Assembly (NCBI GenBank): GCA_010093685.1
Contig: MU006217.1
Location: 2,029,644-2,093,643 of the forward strand
Reading direction: 5' to 3'
DNA length: 64,000 nt
Source: Ophiobolus disseminans
Taxonomy: Eukaryota; Ascomycota; Dothideomycetes; Pleosporales; Phaeosphaeriaceae
Position 1 is the first letter of the stretch; each line of letters starts with the position of its first letter. Positions 32,242-43,664 of the stretch are shown here, piece by piece. Made by a program: the position numbers and the translations under genes. The notes under the pieces are model-generated. The model saw only the letters and a program-made list of their open reading frames with translations. It was not told where the DNA came from and searched no databases.

Positions 32242-34800
32242 CTAATAAGCTCTGCCCGCATCTCTCGCCTGCCCAACACTATTCCGCCTACTCCCCACCC
32301 CTGGTCTTCTCTCATCCTCCATCCCGTTAGCTGCATGCCTCGCATTCCCGCTCACCGCCTTCACCCTCCCCGGATAGCTAAAACTCGCATAACTCCTATT
32401 GCTTCCAACAGACACATTGGAAGCCTGCCTCTGATGACTCGCATCTCCACAATCCCCCTCATCCCCCACCATCTCCTCCGAATACAATCTACATTCCTCA
32501 CTCGGCGGCCTCGACACGCTCAGCGGTTGCGGCGCAAGATCCGACGTCCACCACGTAGGATCTGCATCTGGTGAGAAGCGGCCAATCCCGTCCGGGCTAT
32601 CTGTAGGCAGACTGGGCGACACAGCCTGCATGCTCCGGACTCTTTGCTGTTCTTCAGCAGCAGCAAACTCTCGCGCGGCTTGCGTGGCGCGGAATTCAGA
32701 GCTGCGGGAGCGGGTGAGGACGGAGCGGAGGGAGCGCTTGGAGTTATTTTTGTGGGATGTGATTGTTGTTGTTAGGGTGTTTGTTGGGGAGTGATCGTTG
32801 CGGTGGTTGTACATGTACATGTTTGGGTCGACGAGGGATTCGGAGCGCGAGCGGGAGCGGTTTTTGGGTGGTTGGCGCTGGGGTGCGACGGTGTCTGAGC
32901 CGCTTGAGTTGAGGTTTCGTTGGCCGCTGCTGGCGCTGTCTGTTCCGCTTCCTTTTGCGAAGCGCTTCTTTTCGTCGCTGCTTGTGCCGCTGCCGCTGCC
33001 ACTGCTGTCCATAAGCTTTCGGTGCCAGCTGCTATTTGCATAGTCAAATCTAGTGTCTTCTCCCCTCTTTCCGAACCAAAGGGGCTCGTGTAGACTGATT
33101 TTGACGGCGTTGAGCCATGGGTTGCCGGGTGCCTCGTCAGCAAGGTAGAAAATGACATCCACTTCCTCGAGCGATCTGAATGCGGTTTCAGGGTAGAAGA
33201 AATATACGAGGGGGATGATGGCGAGGTTCGTGCAGGCGAAAATGATCCAGGTGCGGTAGCCAATGTTCTTGAAGGCGATGGGTGTGATGAAGACGATCCT
33301 GTGTCGTGTTAGCAGATGGGTTTACCGGGCCTCGGCCAAACAAGTCTAGACTTACACAAAGTTCATCACCCAATTCGCTTTCGTGCTCAGCGCATTAGCC
33401 GGTCCACGGATCCTCAACGGCACAATCTCAACTTGGTATAGCCATGCCATACCTTGCCATCCGATTGCGAAGAACATCGAGAAAGCGAACAAAAAGACTG
33501 TGCTAGCAACCCTACCAGCATTGATGTTGTGGATCTGCCAGAGATACTGGGTGATAGTGATGAGAACCATACATCCAGACATACCCGATGCGCCGAACAT
33601 CATGAGCGAGCGCCGTCCCCAGAAGCGATCGATACCGACAACAGTGACGAACGAAGCAAGGAAGTAGGTTGTAGCCGAGCACGAGGCTAGTAAGCGCGAC
33701 AGCCATCCAGAGTAGCCCATGCGTGTGAGGAAGATCCAGGAGAGATATTGGAGAACGAGGTTGATGCCAGTACCTTGCTGGAAGATCTGGACCATGTAGG
33801 CAAGTGCAACGCGGTGGAAACCGCGTCGGTCTTTGTTGGAGAACAGCTTCGACGTTGAACCCTGCGCCATGACTAGTATAGCATCCTTGATCTGCAAGAA
33901 CTCATCCTTGACTTCGAAGCTATCTGGGTCTTCATCGTTGAGAGCAGCAATCACAGTGAGTGCTTCTTGTTCGCGTCCAGTGAGAATCAGCCATCTTGGT
34001 GAGTCGGGCAGGAATAACAGCATGGCTATGGCCGGAAGAGCGAATGTGATCTGGAGAGCGATGGGAACGCGCCATGAAGCGTCCCCGTTGTTGGAGTATG
34101 CACAGGCGAAAACAAGCCAGTATGACAGAGCGTAGCCGAGCGACACGAAAGCTCCAGCACTAATCATGAGAATTGTGCCTTTGCGATGAGACTTGACGCA
34201 TTCAGCTTGGTATGCCGGGGCGGTTGCAGTCGTGAAGCCATTGCCTGTGGAAAGTGTTACCATCAATGACATCATGTACCAAGTGGAGGGGATAGCTACC
34301 AAAGCCAGCAACCGCTCGTCCGACGATAAACTGCGCAAAGCTGTACGAGCTGGTTTGAATGATCTCGCCAATCGTCCAGAGTGTGATGCCCAGGAGGAGT
34401 GTGCGGCGTCGTCCAAGCGAATCGCTAATGAATACAGCGAGAATGGCTGAGACGACACAGCCCAAATTCCATACTCCAACGGTAAGTCCTGTCAATATTA
34501 GTGTGTGCCCAGAAATATTCCCGTGGAGAGCATCTCATCAACTTCAATACTCACCGGCAACCCAAGCGTCGTGGAACTCAGATAAATCGACGATGTTGAC
34601 TTGTGGGAATCGCTCCAGGAAAGCAGGCACAGTCAAAAGACCACCCATAACCCCCTGTGCATAGCCATAACATCTATCAAACCGTTAAAACATCTTTCCC
34701 ACACCCGCGGAACCTCCTGTACGTACAAGAAACACAGCCCACAAATGGCACTAATAGCACTCGTCAAATTCCCACCTCTAAGGCCCAGAAATCTCGCCAT
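32242..34800 (-). CDS. MFS sugar transporter family protein with long cytoplasmic tail
   Basis: Five exons, 34800-34727, 34674-34553, 34488-34300, 34244-33356 and 33298-32242, give about 776 residues. Splicing restores the sugar-porter signature set: G-Y-A-Q-G-V-M-G-G-L in TM1, D-S-L-G-R-R-R after TM2, V-G-R-A-V-A-G-F-G-N-G, P-D-S-P-R-W-L-I before the central loop, and Y-P-E-T-A-F-R-S-L-E-E-V-D after TM12. Family members usually end near residue 530. Here a Ser/Gly/Arg-rich tail of roughly 300 residues follows. Long tails are known in the yeast glucose sensors Snf3 and Rgt2, so a sensor or transceptor role is conceivable. Substrate unknown; plasma membrane expected. Confidence 0.9.
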
Positions 34801-35905
34801 CGTACACCCTCACTGACTTGCGACGCGCCGTGATAATGTTGTTCGACAAAAAGTGTGATCGAATGCAACAAACCGGTCAATCAAACTCGCGTGGAGTCCC
34901 AGGCAGCTAAAATCGATCTCATCTCCACGCCGTCTGACATCCCGCCCTCAGTCCGTGCAATCATCACCCACACGTCACCTTGTCAGTCGAGTCAGGGAGA
35001 CAGCTATGTGCCCGCCTCGCTTCCCAATGGACGGAACATTGGACCGCGTGGGCAACGGCCTCGCTAATCTGCGAAGAGGAAGGTGCACGTTGAACTTTTC
35101 AGGTACGCGGGCAGGCGAGGGAACCGACTTGACGATCGCGAGCCGTATGTTGATGTCATTAGATCTTAGCGCGGATTAGGAGTTTGCGCTAGGGCAGCGT
35201 GCAGATCGTGGTTGGACTTGATTTTTCGACTCTAGATAGGCGAGTTCCTCCAATATTTTAGCAATTGAGTTTCGATCTAGGCAACGTTGTCAAAGTCTGT
35301 TCTGCGCGACTCAGGGGCATGTGCCGGAGTGAGTGCCGTAGTGGGAGCGTCTCGTGGAGATCTAGACGATTCGTTGAAGCATAGACCAGGGCATCCTGGG
35401 GGCGATGGAATTCAAGGCGTCATGAGGCGCCGCTTAGACATGTGCGAAGGTTCGGGCAGTTGCAGATGTGCTGAAATACGTTGAACATGTGCGTAGTGTG
35501 GTCATCATCTCACAGAGGGTGGGCAAAGCAACAGAATAGATTAAAGCGCCATCTCCGAAGAAGCGATGCAAAACCCCAGGGCGATGTTTAGACAGTAGAT
35601 TTAAGGTTCGAATGGGCCTGGATGGAAGCTTCCAAATCCTCGCGCTAAATCATGCCAAGACGCTACGTATTCATCATGCCTACCGCATCAGGTCGTGGAT
35701 GCCAGCATCGAGGACAGAGCCGTGACGAATCATGGGGCAATCCTGTATATCCTCAGTGTACTATGAACAATTACACAGTACAGCCGTATGATAGCGAGGA
35801 GGTATCTAATTGTTCACAACGTAGACGAGTGTCAGGAAATATGTACACGAAAATCTCCGGCACGAGTCATTCTGTTCGTATGAGCATCTCCAAAGTTGCT
35901 CGAGT
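34801..35905. other. Intergenic
   Basis: Upstream of the sugar transporter and downstream of GUF1, both on the minus strand. Short ORFs only, without motifs. Confidence 0.5.
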
Positions 35906-37888
35906 CTACTTAGCCAGAAACTTCTGGAAGGCCTCCTGTTCAATGACAACGCTACCAACGGCACGTAGCCTCTTCCGTCCTTCCTTCTGCTTCTCCAACA
36001 GCTTCCTGCGTCTCGACAAATCACTGGCATGCAGCTTCGCAAGCACGTCCTTCCTGAATGGCTTGATGGTTGCACGGGCCACGATGCGACGACCAGCTGC
36101 GGCTTGGATGATGACTTCAAACATCTGCCGCTCGACGTGCTCTTTGAATTTTTCGACCCAAAGGCGCCCTACTTTGTCTACCTGGGACGTGTGTAGGATG
36201 CGCGACACCGCATCTACGGGTATAGCATTGACCAAGAGATTCAACTTGATGATGGACGAACGCCGGAAGCCAGCGTCTTCGTAGTCCAGCGATGCATAGC
36301 CCTTGGTGGCGCCCTTGAGCTTGCCGAAGAAGTCGTCGACAAGGTGCGATAGGGGTATGTCGTATTTTAGGATGACTTGGGTGGCCGTGAAGAAGGTCAA
36401 CTCTTTCTGCTCGCCGCGATTGGACTCGCAGAGCTTGATGACTTCGCCGAGGTACTCGTCAGGGAGTGTGACAGTGGCGGAGACGTAGGGCTCATGTACC
36501 TCCTGAACCTTGAGGTGGGCTTGATCTTGGTCTGGGAAGTCGTTGGGGTTGGTGACGATGGTTTCGGTACCGTCTCGCCATATCACTTTGAAAGGGACGG
36601 ATGGAGGCGTGATGATGATGTTTGCGCCATGTTCCTGGCGGAGGCGATCTTCGAACACAGAGCAGTGCAATGTGCCGAGGAAGCCTAGACGCCACCCGGC
36701 TCCCAGTGCATCGGAAGACTCCTTCTGCAGGGTCACGCTGCGGTCGTTGAGGATGATCTGTTCGATGCTGTCCTCAAGATGCTCGTGGTTGTCCTGGTCC
36801 GTGGGGAAGGCAGCGACGAAGACCATGCTCTTGGGCTCCTCGAAGCCGGGGTATGGCTCCACAAGCTTCTCAGATCCAAGCGTGGTGTATGTGTCTCCCA
36901 CCTTGGCCTCCTGCGAGCGCTTCATGCCGGGGTTGAAGTGGATGTAACCCACCTGGCCAGCTTTGAGAGCCGTCTGTGGTGTCTGGTCGGGATACATGAT
37001 GCCCACCTCTCCGACAATGTATTTCAAGCCAGTCGCAAAGGACCTGATGGTGTCGCCCGGTCGCACCTGCCCGTCAAAGACGCGGACCAGGAGCACGACA
37101 CCCTTGTACACATCGTACCACGAGTCGACGAGGAGCATACGGAGCGGCTTGCTGAGGTCACCCACGGGCGCGGGGATCTTCTCGACGACGGTTGGCAGGA
37201 GCGATGCGACGTTCAGGCCCGTCTTTGCGGAGACGAGCACTGCCGCGGCCGGGTCGAGCTCGAAGGTTTCCCTCATCTGCTCGAGTACCCGCGGGGGGTC
37301 GGCATGGGGCAGGTCCACCTTATTCAGCACCGGCACCAGCGTAAGGCCCTGTGCGAAGGCGAGGTAGAAGTTGGCGACTGTCTGCGCCTGCACGCCTTGG
37401 CTGGCATCCACCAGCAACAGTGCCCCTCCACAACTGGCATAACTCCTGGACACCTCGGCACGGAAGTCGACGTGGCCGGGCGTGTCGACGAGGTGCAGCA
37501 AATAGTCCTCGCCCTGGTAGTTGTAGATCATGGTGCATGTCTGCGCCTTGACCGTGATGCCGCGCTCTCGCTCCACGTCCAGCTTGTCGAGGATTTGCTT
37601 GTTGCCGCCCGGCTGGATGGTGCCCGTGATCTCGAGCAGGCGGTCCGACAGCGTCGACTTGCCGTGGTCGACATGTGCCACGATGCAGAAGTTGCGGTAG
37701 CGTTCAATAGGGATGTCGGCAATGCGCTTCTCGAGGTTCGTCTGCGGCTTGTAGACCTGTGCATAACGTCTGGCGAGGGTCGGCAGGCGCTCAAGGGCGC
37801 GGAACGGGCGTGGGCAGCCACTGAGGCGGACGGAATGCGCCCGCCAGCTCTGCAGGAGGCTGCTCGCGGTTCGGACGCATGATCGCAT
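35906..37888 (-). CDS. GUF1: Translation factor GUF1 (mitochondrial EF4/LepA GTPase)
   Basis: Intronless, 660 residues. An Arg-rich N-terminus of about 45 residues fits a mitochondrial presequence. The GTPase motifs are A-H-V-D-H-G-K-S-T (71-79), R-G-I-T-V-K, D-T-P-G-H-V-D-F, N-K-V-D and S-A-K-T-G. EF-G-like domains II, III and V and the LepA-specific C-terminus follow (G-Y-A-S-L-D-Y near residue 530). In the mitochondrial matrix it binds ribosomes in a GTP-dependent manner and supports translation fidelity under stress. The length is normal. It is divergent from MAD2, with about 360 bp between starts. Confidence 0.97.
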   Translation of the reverse strand: MRSCVRTASSLLQSWRAHSVRLSGCPRPFRALERLPTLARRYAQVYKPQTNLEKRIADIPIERYRNFCIVAHVDHGKSTLSDRLLEITGTIQPGGNKQILDKLDVERERGITVKAQTCTMIYNYQGEDYLLHLVDTPGHVDFRAEVSRSYASCGGALLLVDASQGVQAQTVANFYLAFAQGLTLVPVLNKVDLPHADPPRVLEQMRETFELDPAAAVLVSAKTGLNVASLLPTVVEKIPAPVGDLSKPLRMLLVDSWYDVYKGVVLLVRVFDGQVRPGDTIRSFATGLKYIVGEVGIMYPDQTPQTALKAGQVGYIHFNPGMKRSQEAKVGDTYTTLGSEKLVEPYPGFEEPKSMVFVAAFPTDQDNHEHLEDSIEQIILNDRSVTLQKESSDALGAGWRLGFLGTLHCSVFEDRLRQEHGANIIITPPSVPFKVIWRDGTETIVTNPNDFPDQDQAHLKVQEVHEPYVSATVTLPDEYLGEVIKLCESNRGEQKELTFFTATQVILKYDIPLSHLVDDFFGKLKGATKGYASLDYEDAGFRRSSIIKLNLLVNAIPVDAVSRILHTSQVDKVGRLWVEKFKEHVERQMFEVIIQAAAGRRIVARATIKPFRKDVLAKLHASDLSRRRKLLEKQKEGRKRLRAVGSVVIEQEAFQKFLAK

Positions 37889-38248
37889 GGGTGGGCATGG
37901 GATCGATCGAGGGTGGCTGCTTCATTGCATGCGGCGTGTAAGTGGTGCTTCAACTTTTTCGCGAGTTTCTTATCTAATCAGCTCTGGGCCGTTCCTGCAG
38001 CCGCACCTCGAGACCCACACCACCTCGTCCACTACTTACACTGCATACAACTTACCGCATCTTGAACCCTTCCAGCAGTTTGTGCAGAGAGCATTTCGAT
38101 ATTGTTGGACGAATCACTACACCCTTCGTGCCTTCCAGTCATTGCCTGACAAGCGTGGTCGCAGTTGCCCTGTCAACACCACACGTAAACAACGCCTTCC
38201 GCTCTCCCCATCATCTCTCACGACACCCGACACACCCAAACCGCGACC
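37889..38248. promoter_or_regulatory. Divergent promoter region GUF1 / MAD2
   Basis: This 360-bp region must carry both promoters. No TATA box or repeat stands out. Confidence 0.5.
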
Positions 38249-39301
38249 ATGTCTCAACCAAAGACATCCTCAAAGTCAAAGTCGTCCAAGAGCGACTCTT
38301 CCAAGGTCCACAAGCTTGCCCTGAAAGGGTCGTCCAAGGTTGTTAACGAATTTGTGAGTACAACCATCGCGCCTGCTGCATGCCAGACCGGACGCTAACC
38401 CCTTCTAGTTCGAGTACTCGATCAACACCATACTGTGAGTGCCAAGCATATTCCATGCTCCACAGTAACTTCGCTTACATCTTGCAGGTTTCAGCGCGGT
38501 GTGTATCCAGCCGAGGACTTTACAGCGTAAGCATCGTGTCATTCCTCTCCAAGGTCATCGCTAACATTCCTAAGAGTCAAGAAGTATGGTCTGACCATGA
38601 TGGGTGAGTGTCCCGTTTCACATCACCACTGGCATGAAGCTGACACACCCAGTCACTGCCGACGACCAGGTCAAGGCATACATCAAGAAAATCATGTCAC
38701 AGCTCAAAGAATGGATGTACGGAGGCAAGATATCCAAACTCGTCATTGTAATCACCAGCAAGGAGACTGGAGAGCATGTAGAACGATGGCAGTTCGATGT
38801 GAGTATAAACACCTTCCTTCAAGTGCTCGCTCTGACGTATCGCAGGTCCAAATTTTCGGAAAGAATGCTAAGTCGAAGTCCTCCAAAAAGACAGCGGAAA
38901 ATGAAAATGCTGCCCCAGAGTAAGTATTCATTCAGGTCTTGGCAGATTCTTGAGGCTAATTAGCGACATAGGAGCAACGACGCACTAGAGGAGAAGACCG
39001 AAGCAGAGATACAAGCAGAAATCCAGTCCGTCTTCCGACAAATAACAGCTTCGGTGACGTTCCTACCCATGCTGGACGGAAACTGCACCTTCAACGTGCT
39101 CGTCTATGCAGACGCCGACTCCGATGTTCCGCTGGAATGGGGCGACAGCGACGCCAAGGAGATTCGAGGCGGCGAGAAAGTGCAATTGCGGAATTTCAGC
39201 ACAAGCAACCATCGGGTGGATACCCTGGTGAGCTACAGGTATGATGACATTTCCACCCAGTCATCCCTTTGCGCTAATGTCAACATAGGCTCGCTGATTA
39301 G
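38249..39301 (+). CDS. MAD2: Spindle assembly checkpoint protein MAD2 (HORMA domain)
   Basis: Eight exons: 38249-38353, 38409-38434, 38488-38526, 38575-38603, 38653-38798, 38846-38919, 38972-39238 and 39289-39301, giving 232 residues. The product starts with a Ser/Lys-rich extension. It then shows the HORMA landmarks: E-Y-S-I-N-T-I-L-F-Q-R-G-V-Y-P, Y-G-L-T-M-M, E-R-W-Q-F-D, and the safety-belt end N-H-R-V-D-T-L-V-S-Y-R. An acidic/Lys-rich insertion (about 135-165) follows the W-Q-F-D strand. It acts at unattached kinetochores to inhibit Cdc20-APC/C. The final exon codes only four residues plus stop. Confidence 0.95.
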
Positions 39302-39619
39302 TCAACTTCGATTCTGGGATCTGGTACATACTTCTGTTTCTTCTCTGGGGCAGTGGGGCTGGCTTAAATTAATATATTCACCTTTTTACGGTCATCGATA
39401 CAGGCACATCACTGTTTAAGTCGCACCAACGAGACTCGAGACAAAGCTCTATACGTCAAATTTGAGTACCGATTAATGATGTGCAACGACGACATGATTC
39501 CACTGCTGACCGTTGCGATTTCGTCCAAGCTATTGAATACACCCAGGACCCCGCAACGTATTAACCACCTGAGGCCGAACCCCATACTTCATCTCCCTCA
39601 AACACTATCCGCCCATGCT
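39302..39619. other. Convergent 3' intergenic region
   Basis: Between the MAD2 stop and the carboxypeptidase stop. Nothing of note. Confidence 0.5.
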
Positions 39620-41685
39620 CTACCCAACCGTCCCATTCCCCAACAACACGAAATCCCTCGTCACAGCCCTCCCACTCCTCAACACTATCCCTTCTTCGGG
39701 CGTGCACGTCTCCAGCACGTCCCAGACATAGCACTGCGCCGTCTTGTTGTAGGCCAACGGCTCGGACACGCTCCACGCAGTCTTCGGGCCGGAACTAGTG
39801 TAGTTATGCGATGCAACGGTGCCGGTAGAGACGTCGGTGTCGAACATGACGCGATTGAAAATCTGCTGCGCGGTTTGCGGTTGGTAGTATGGCGCTGCAT
39901 GGAGATCGTCAGTTCAATGCGATGAGGACTTGTGCAATCAGAAACGCTGTAAGAAGCCAGCAAATGAGAAGTAACGTACCAGCATGTCCCGCCTGAAACA
40001 CCCTACTAAAACTCAACCCGCCCACCTGCCTCACCACACCGCCCACGTAACTCGCATTCGTATGTATATCCGCGTATCCCGCGCCCTCGAAACCGGCGGA
40101 AGCGATTGCTAGACTCACAGCCTCGCCGCCCAGCCAATTGCACTGGTAATCCTGGTCCCCGTATACGAGCGCGACTTTGGTGCCGTGCGCGAGGAGGGAG
40201 CGTAGGATGGGGACGCCCCGAACGAGGGGGAAGTCGCCGGTGGTGTCGAAGCCTGTTGGTGTAAGTGGGAGGGCGGGTATGGAGTTGGGGCGGGGTGGAA
40301 TGGGGGTTTGGTAGGGAGACGTACCAACCGCAACTGGAACACTTTGTCCCGTCCAATTCAATCCGACACCCAAATCTCTCTGTACATCCGCGCTGTTGAG
40401 GTATCCAGCTGCCCATTTTGGCGGGAAAGCTTGTGGGTACGCGGGGCTTGTGACGTCAAATACATTGCGCTGGTATCATTGTCAACACTAACTTCTAGAA
40501 TACAAAATGAAGGGAAGGGAGAGTGATAAGGACTTACGCCGGATAGTGTATATGCACTATGCATATTCTTGAAACAATAATCAAACGCGCCTTTGCATGC
40601 TTTATTCACATCTGCGTTGTTTCCAATACTACGTGGATCTTTGTTCGCCGCCAAACTCCTGCAAGTCGCGGTCATGTTCTTGCACATTGGCTCCGCAGCC
40701 ATAGCAGCATCATACTGCGATTGGTTGATAGCCCTGATACCATACGTATTATTGATAGCATATTTCGGATAGTACGGCATCTGCGTATCGATGTCGATGC
40801 ACGCGTTTACGAGGCCGAGGGTCTCGACGTGCAGCGGTATGGCGGATGAGTTCTTGTTGCTGGCGGCGATGAGCGCGTTTTGCGTGGAGAAGTGGGCTGC
40901 GATGACGGGGGCGTAGTGGCCGGCGTAGGATTGGCCCCAGATGCTGAAATTGTTTGTGTGGGGCTTGTAGGGTGGGAATCTGTCGGCGTTAGTTGGGATG
41001 TAGTATGCAAATATGTGGAAGAGATGGCAACGTACTCTTGCATCCACGTTTGCATAAACTCATATATGAAAGGCGCTGCTGCCACTGAGGTATTGGGTGC
41101 ATTAGCAAGTTTCTGCGATGCAAACGTTCCAGTCAGGAAAGTGAGGTTCGTTTCCGGGACGCCGGTGGAGAAATTTGCGGGCTTATACGCGAAGGGCGAG
41201 TCGACGAGGTCGATGGTGCCGTTGACGAGCGTGTCGTAGGAGTAGCCGACTTGAACTGGCTGGTCGATGTACAGCATGTTGACCTTTTCGTTCCAAGACC
41301 ATGGGTTTAGCTGAGTGGTTTTCGAGTCCTCGAGGACGTTGCATGGGCCGTTCTCGTTCAGTGCTGCGTTGGAAGATGGCACACCGGGCCCGCCCGAGAG
41401 CCACATGGTCAGTGGGGCTTTCGCGGCGTCGTGTCTTGCCTCGAAGAACCAAAAGTACATGTGGCTTTCGTAGTTGCGGCTCTCAGTTCGGGGGAGATTG
41501 ACATGGCCGCTATAGCCTTTAACGCCATGCGTCGTTTCGCAGATACAGGTCTGTTTGTAGGAGATTGAGACTCCTGGAAACTTGTTCGATTTCACGACCG
41601 TGATGCCTTCTGGCTTGGGAGAAAATGATGCAGCTGATGCAAGGAGCGCGAGTGAGCATGCTGCCCACGCTCGTGCTTTGAACAT
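39620..41685 (-). CDS. Secreted serine carboxypeptidase (peptidase family S10)
   Basis: Five exons, 41685-41036, 40979-40538, 40469-40325, 40252-39980 and 39894-39620, give 594 residues. A signal peptide covers about the first 19 residues (A-W-A-A-C-S-L-A-L-L-A-S-A-A). Family motifs: L-S-G-G-P-G, N-E-N-G-P-C, Y-I-D-Q-P-V, nucleophile Ser in W-G-Q-S-Y-A-G-H-Y, Asp in V-Y-G-D-Q-D-Y-Q-C-N-W, and His in Q-A-G-H-A. The acidic residue of the usual G-E-S-Y-A-G is Gln here. Many N-glycosylation sequons fit a secreted or vacuolar enzyme that trims C-terminal residues. It is longer than yeast CPY and has no obvious propeptide of CPY type. Confidence 0.92.
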
Positions 41686-42594
41686 GATGGTCGCCTGGTG
41701 AAAGGGATTACTTCGACGATGAAGTTGAACCGGAAAGTTGACGAAATGATGGTATGAGAATATGAAGACATGAAGTGTCCTTTCCTTACCATGTTATATC
41801 ATTACTTCTAGTGGAATACCTAAGTATGCTAATTACATCGACCGATACTGTTGGTTGGCTCGTACAGGCAGTCAAGGCGCAGGACGGCAGGGCAAGAACC
41901 GCCAGGGTATAGTTGCGTACATGGTGGCTATGACATGTTTTGATTGACCAGCATCACTCAGATCTTCAAACGGGTTAACCAAGTTGTTTTAGCGGGTAGT
42001 TGACGGCCTGCTCGGTGAGTTGCAGGATGGCACGGTAGAGAATTAGAGGCTGTGCCGCAAGCCACATGGCCCGTGCGTTCAGGCCGACCGTGAGCTTGTA
42101 CGAGCGAACCACTGACGGCCATGACCTCAACCATCAGCAATTTTTGGATCTGCGCCTTGCGCACAAAGTTAATTTACGTCAAATGAGTTCCTTGTAGGAT
42201 GAACAAGCTTCGTCATGACTGCAACGCGCGACATTCACAGGCCGCATGACGACTCCACCACCACGTAGCATATGCGCTCGTGAGGACTTGCGGATACGTA
42301 CCATGGCCATTGACAGCTATCATGGTAACGTTGAGTCTTATAGGATTGACGAGAAGCTCGTAGCTGGCACTCAAGGACTGCTCTTGCCCTCGACGAACCC
42401 AAAGGGCTACTCAATGAGCAAAAGGGCGGTGGCTAACGCCCCCAATATGCCATGATCGATACTTAAAACTACATGCTGATACCTACTGACCCTACCATCT
42501 CACCAACTTCCAGCCCGAGCTATCTAGTACCGCACACCACCTCCAAAACACCCCCAAAGTAGTCCTCTTAATTGAGCGCACTACACCCACCACA
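41686..42594. other. Divergent intergenic region
   Basis: Between the carboxypeptidase start (minus) and the cysteine-rich orphan (plus). Short ORFs at 41958-42164 and 42246-42455 show no motif. Confidence 0.5.
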
Positions 42595-43497
42595 ATGTCC
42601 CACGACACCCTCAGTACGGACATCCCACCCCACCTCCCCTCCCACACCTACCGCGACATACGCTCCGCATCCTTTCCCTCGCGCAAGCCCCGCAAACCCT
42701 CCTGCAAATCCACCCGCTGCCGCTCCTGCGCCGCCATCACTCTCAACACTACGCGCCGCGCCCGCAAACAAGACCTGCACCACACGCTGCGCCGCTCCAC
42801 ATGGGAAGCTGATCTCTGGAACGACTCGTGTGTGGACGAAGACTACCGCAGCATAGACGACATGGTTCAGTCGCGCACGTTGGGGCGGTGGATGCGTGAG
42901 GCTGAGGAGTTTGATGTGTGGGCGAGGAGGCGGGTGGGGGAGATGCGTGGGATTAAGGAAGGAGGGATGGGGGATGGGGACAATGGGATGAAGGTGCATA
43001 CGACGCGGCCTACTACTTTGGAAGATGTACATGCGCATACCCTGCTGAGTGAGGTTTTGGTTCCGAATATCCGCTACATTCAGTGGCTGGGGCCGGGGCT
43101 GATTCATTTGTGTGGCTTGTGGCGGTTTGGGGACTATAAGTATGCGTATTATACTTGTGCGCCTGGAGCGTGGAGCTGGCGTTGGGTGAGTTGTGATAGG
43201 TGTGTTGCTACGTGTTATCGTGGGTGTAAGCCCTGGGTTGTGTGTAGGTGTGTGGGAAAGGACGACATGGTGGGTGTGTTGGGACATGGGAGGAGGGTGA
43301 GGTTGGTGGAGTGGGGAAATGAGCGAGTGTGGAGGGCGGTGTTGGAAGAGGAGAGGAAGAACTTAGAGGAAGAGGATAAGATGGGAAGGGAGATGAGGTT
43401 GGTGGAGGAGGAGAGAGGGTGGGATGTGGTGTCTGTCGCTGCATCCGAGGAGTGGAGTGTAATCAGCGAGAGGTCGGGGTTCGAAGTCGTTCGTTGA
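42595..43497 (+). CDS. Cysteine-rich hypothetical protein
   Basis: Intronless, 300 residues, ATG in good context (CACAATG). Two Cys clusters are visible: C-K-S-T-R-C-R-S-C near residue 37-46 and a dense C-D-R-C-V-A-T-C-Y-R-G-C-K-P-W-V-V-C-R-C near 203-221. An aromatic stretch precedes the second cluster (Y-Y-T-C-A-P-G-A-W-S-W-R-W). The end is a charged, probably helical region rich in Glu, Arg and Lys. No signal peptide. The Cys spacing could bind zinc, but I do not recognise a family. The plus strand is notably G/T-rich in its second half. Confidence 0.65.
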   Translation: MSHDTLSTDIPPHLPSHTYRDIRSASFPSRKPRKPSCKSTRCRSCAAITLNTTRRARKQDLHHTLRRSTWEADLWNDSCVDEDYRSIDDMVQSRTLGRWMREAEEFDVWARRRVGEMRGIKEGGMGDGDNGMKVHTTRPTTLEDVHAHTLLSEVLVPNIRYIQWLGPGLIHLCGLWRFGDYKYAYYTCAPGAWSWRWVSCDRCVATCYRGCKPWVVCRCVGKDDMVGVLGHGRRVRLVEWGNERVWRAVLEEERKNLEEEDKMGREMRLVEEERGWDVVSVAASEEWSVISERSGFEVVR

Positions 43498-43664
43498 TAG
43501 CTTGATACCCAGCTTCTCTGTCGGGAAGACATTAGTTGAATATCATGAATAGTTTACGCGCCTGTCACTCCCAAGTCTTGTTCATGCGATAATGCTAATC
43601 AATTAATGTGCAGTTGTTGATACTGTATGCTCAGCGCCACGTAATGCAATGCTCGCACGTCCTG

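Noticed and set aside
35600..35640. Possible tRNA T-arm (GGTTCGAAT)
   Set aside because: No matching stem, acceptor or anticodon arm could be folded around it.
36779..37882. Long plus-strand ORF (367 codons) across GUF1
   Set aside because: It is the antisense shadow of the clearly conserved GUF1 coding sequence.
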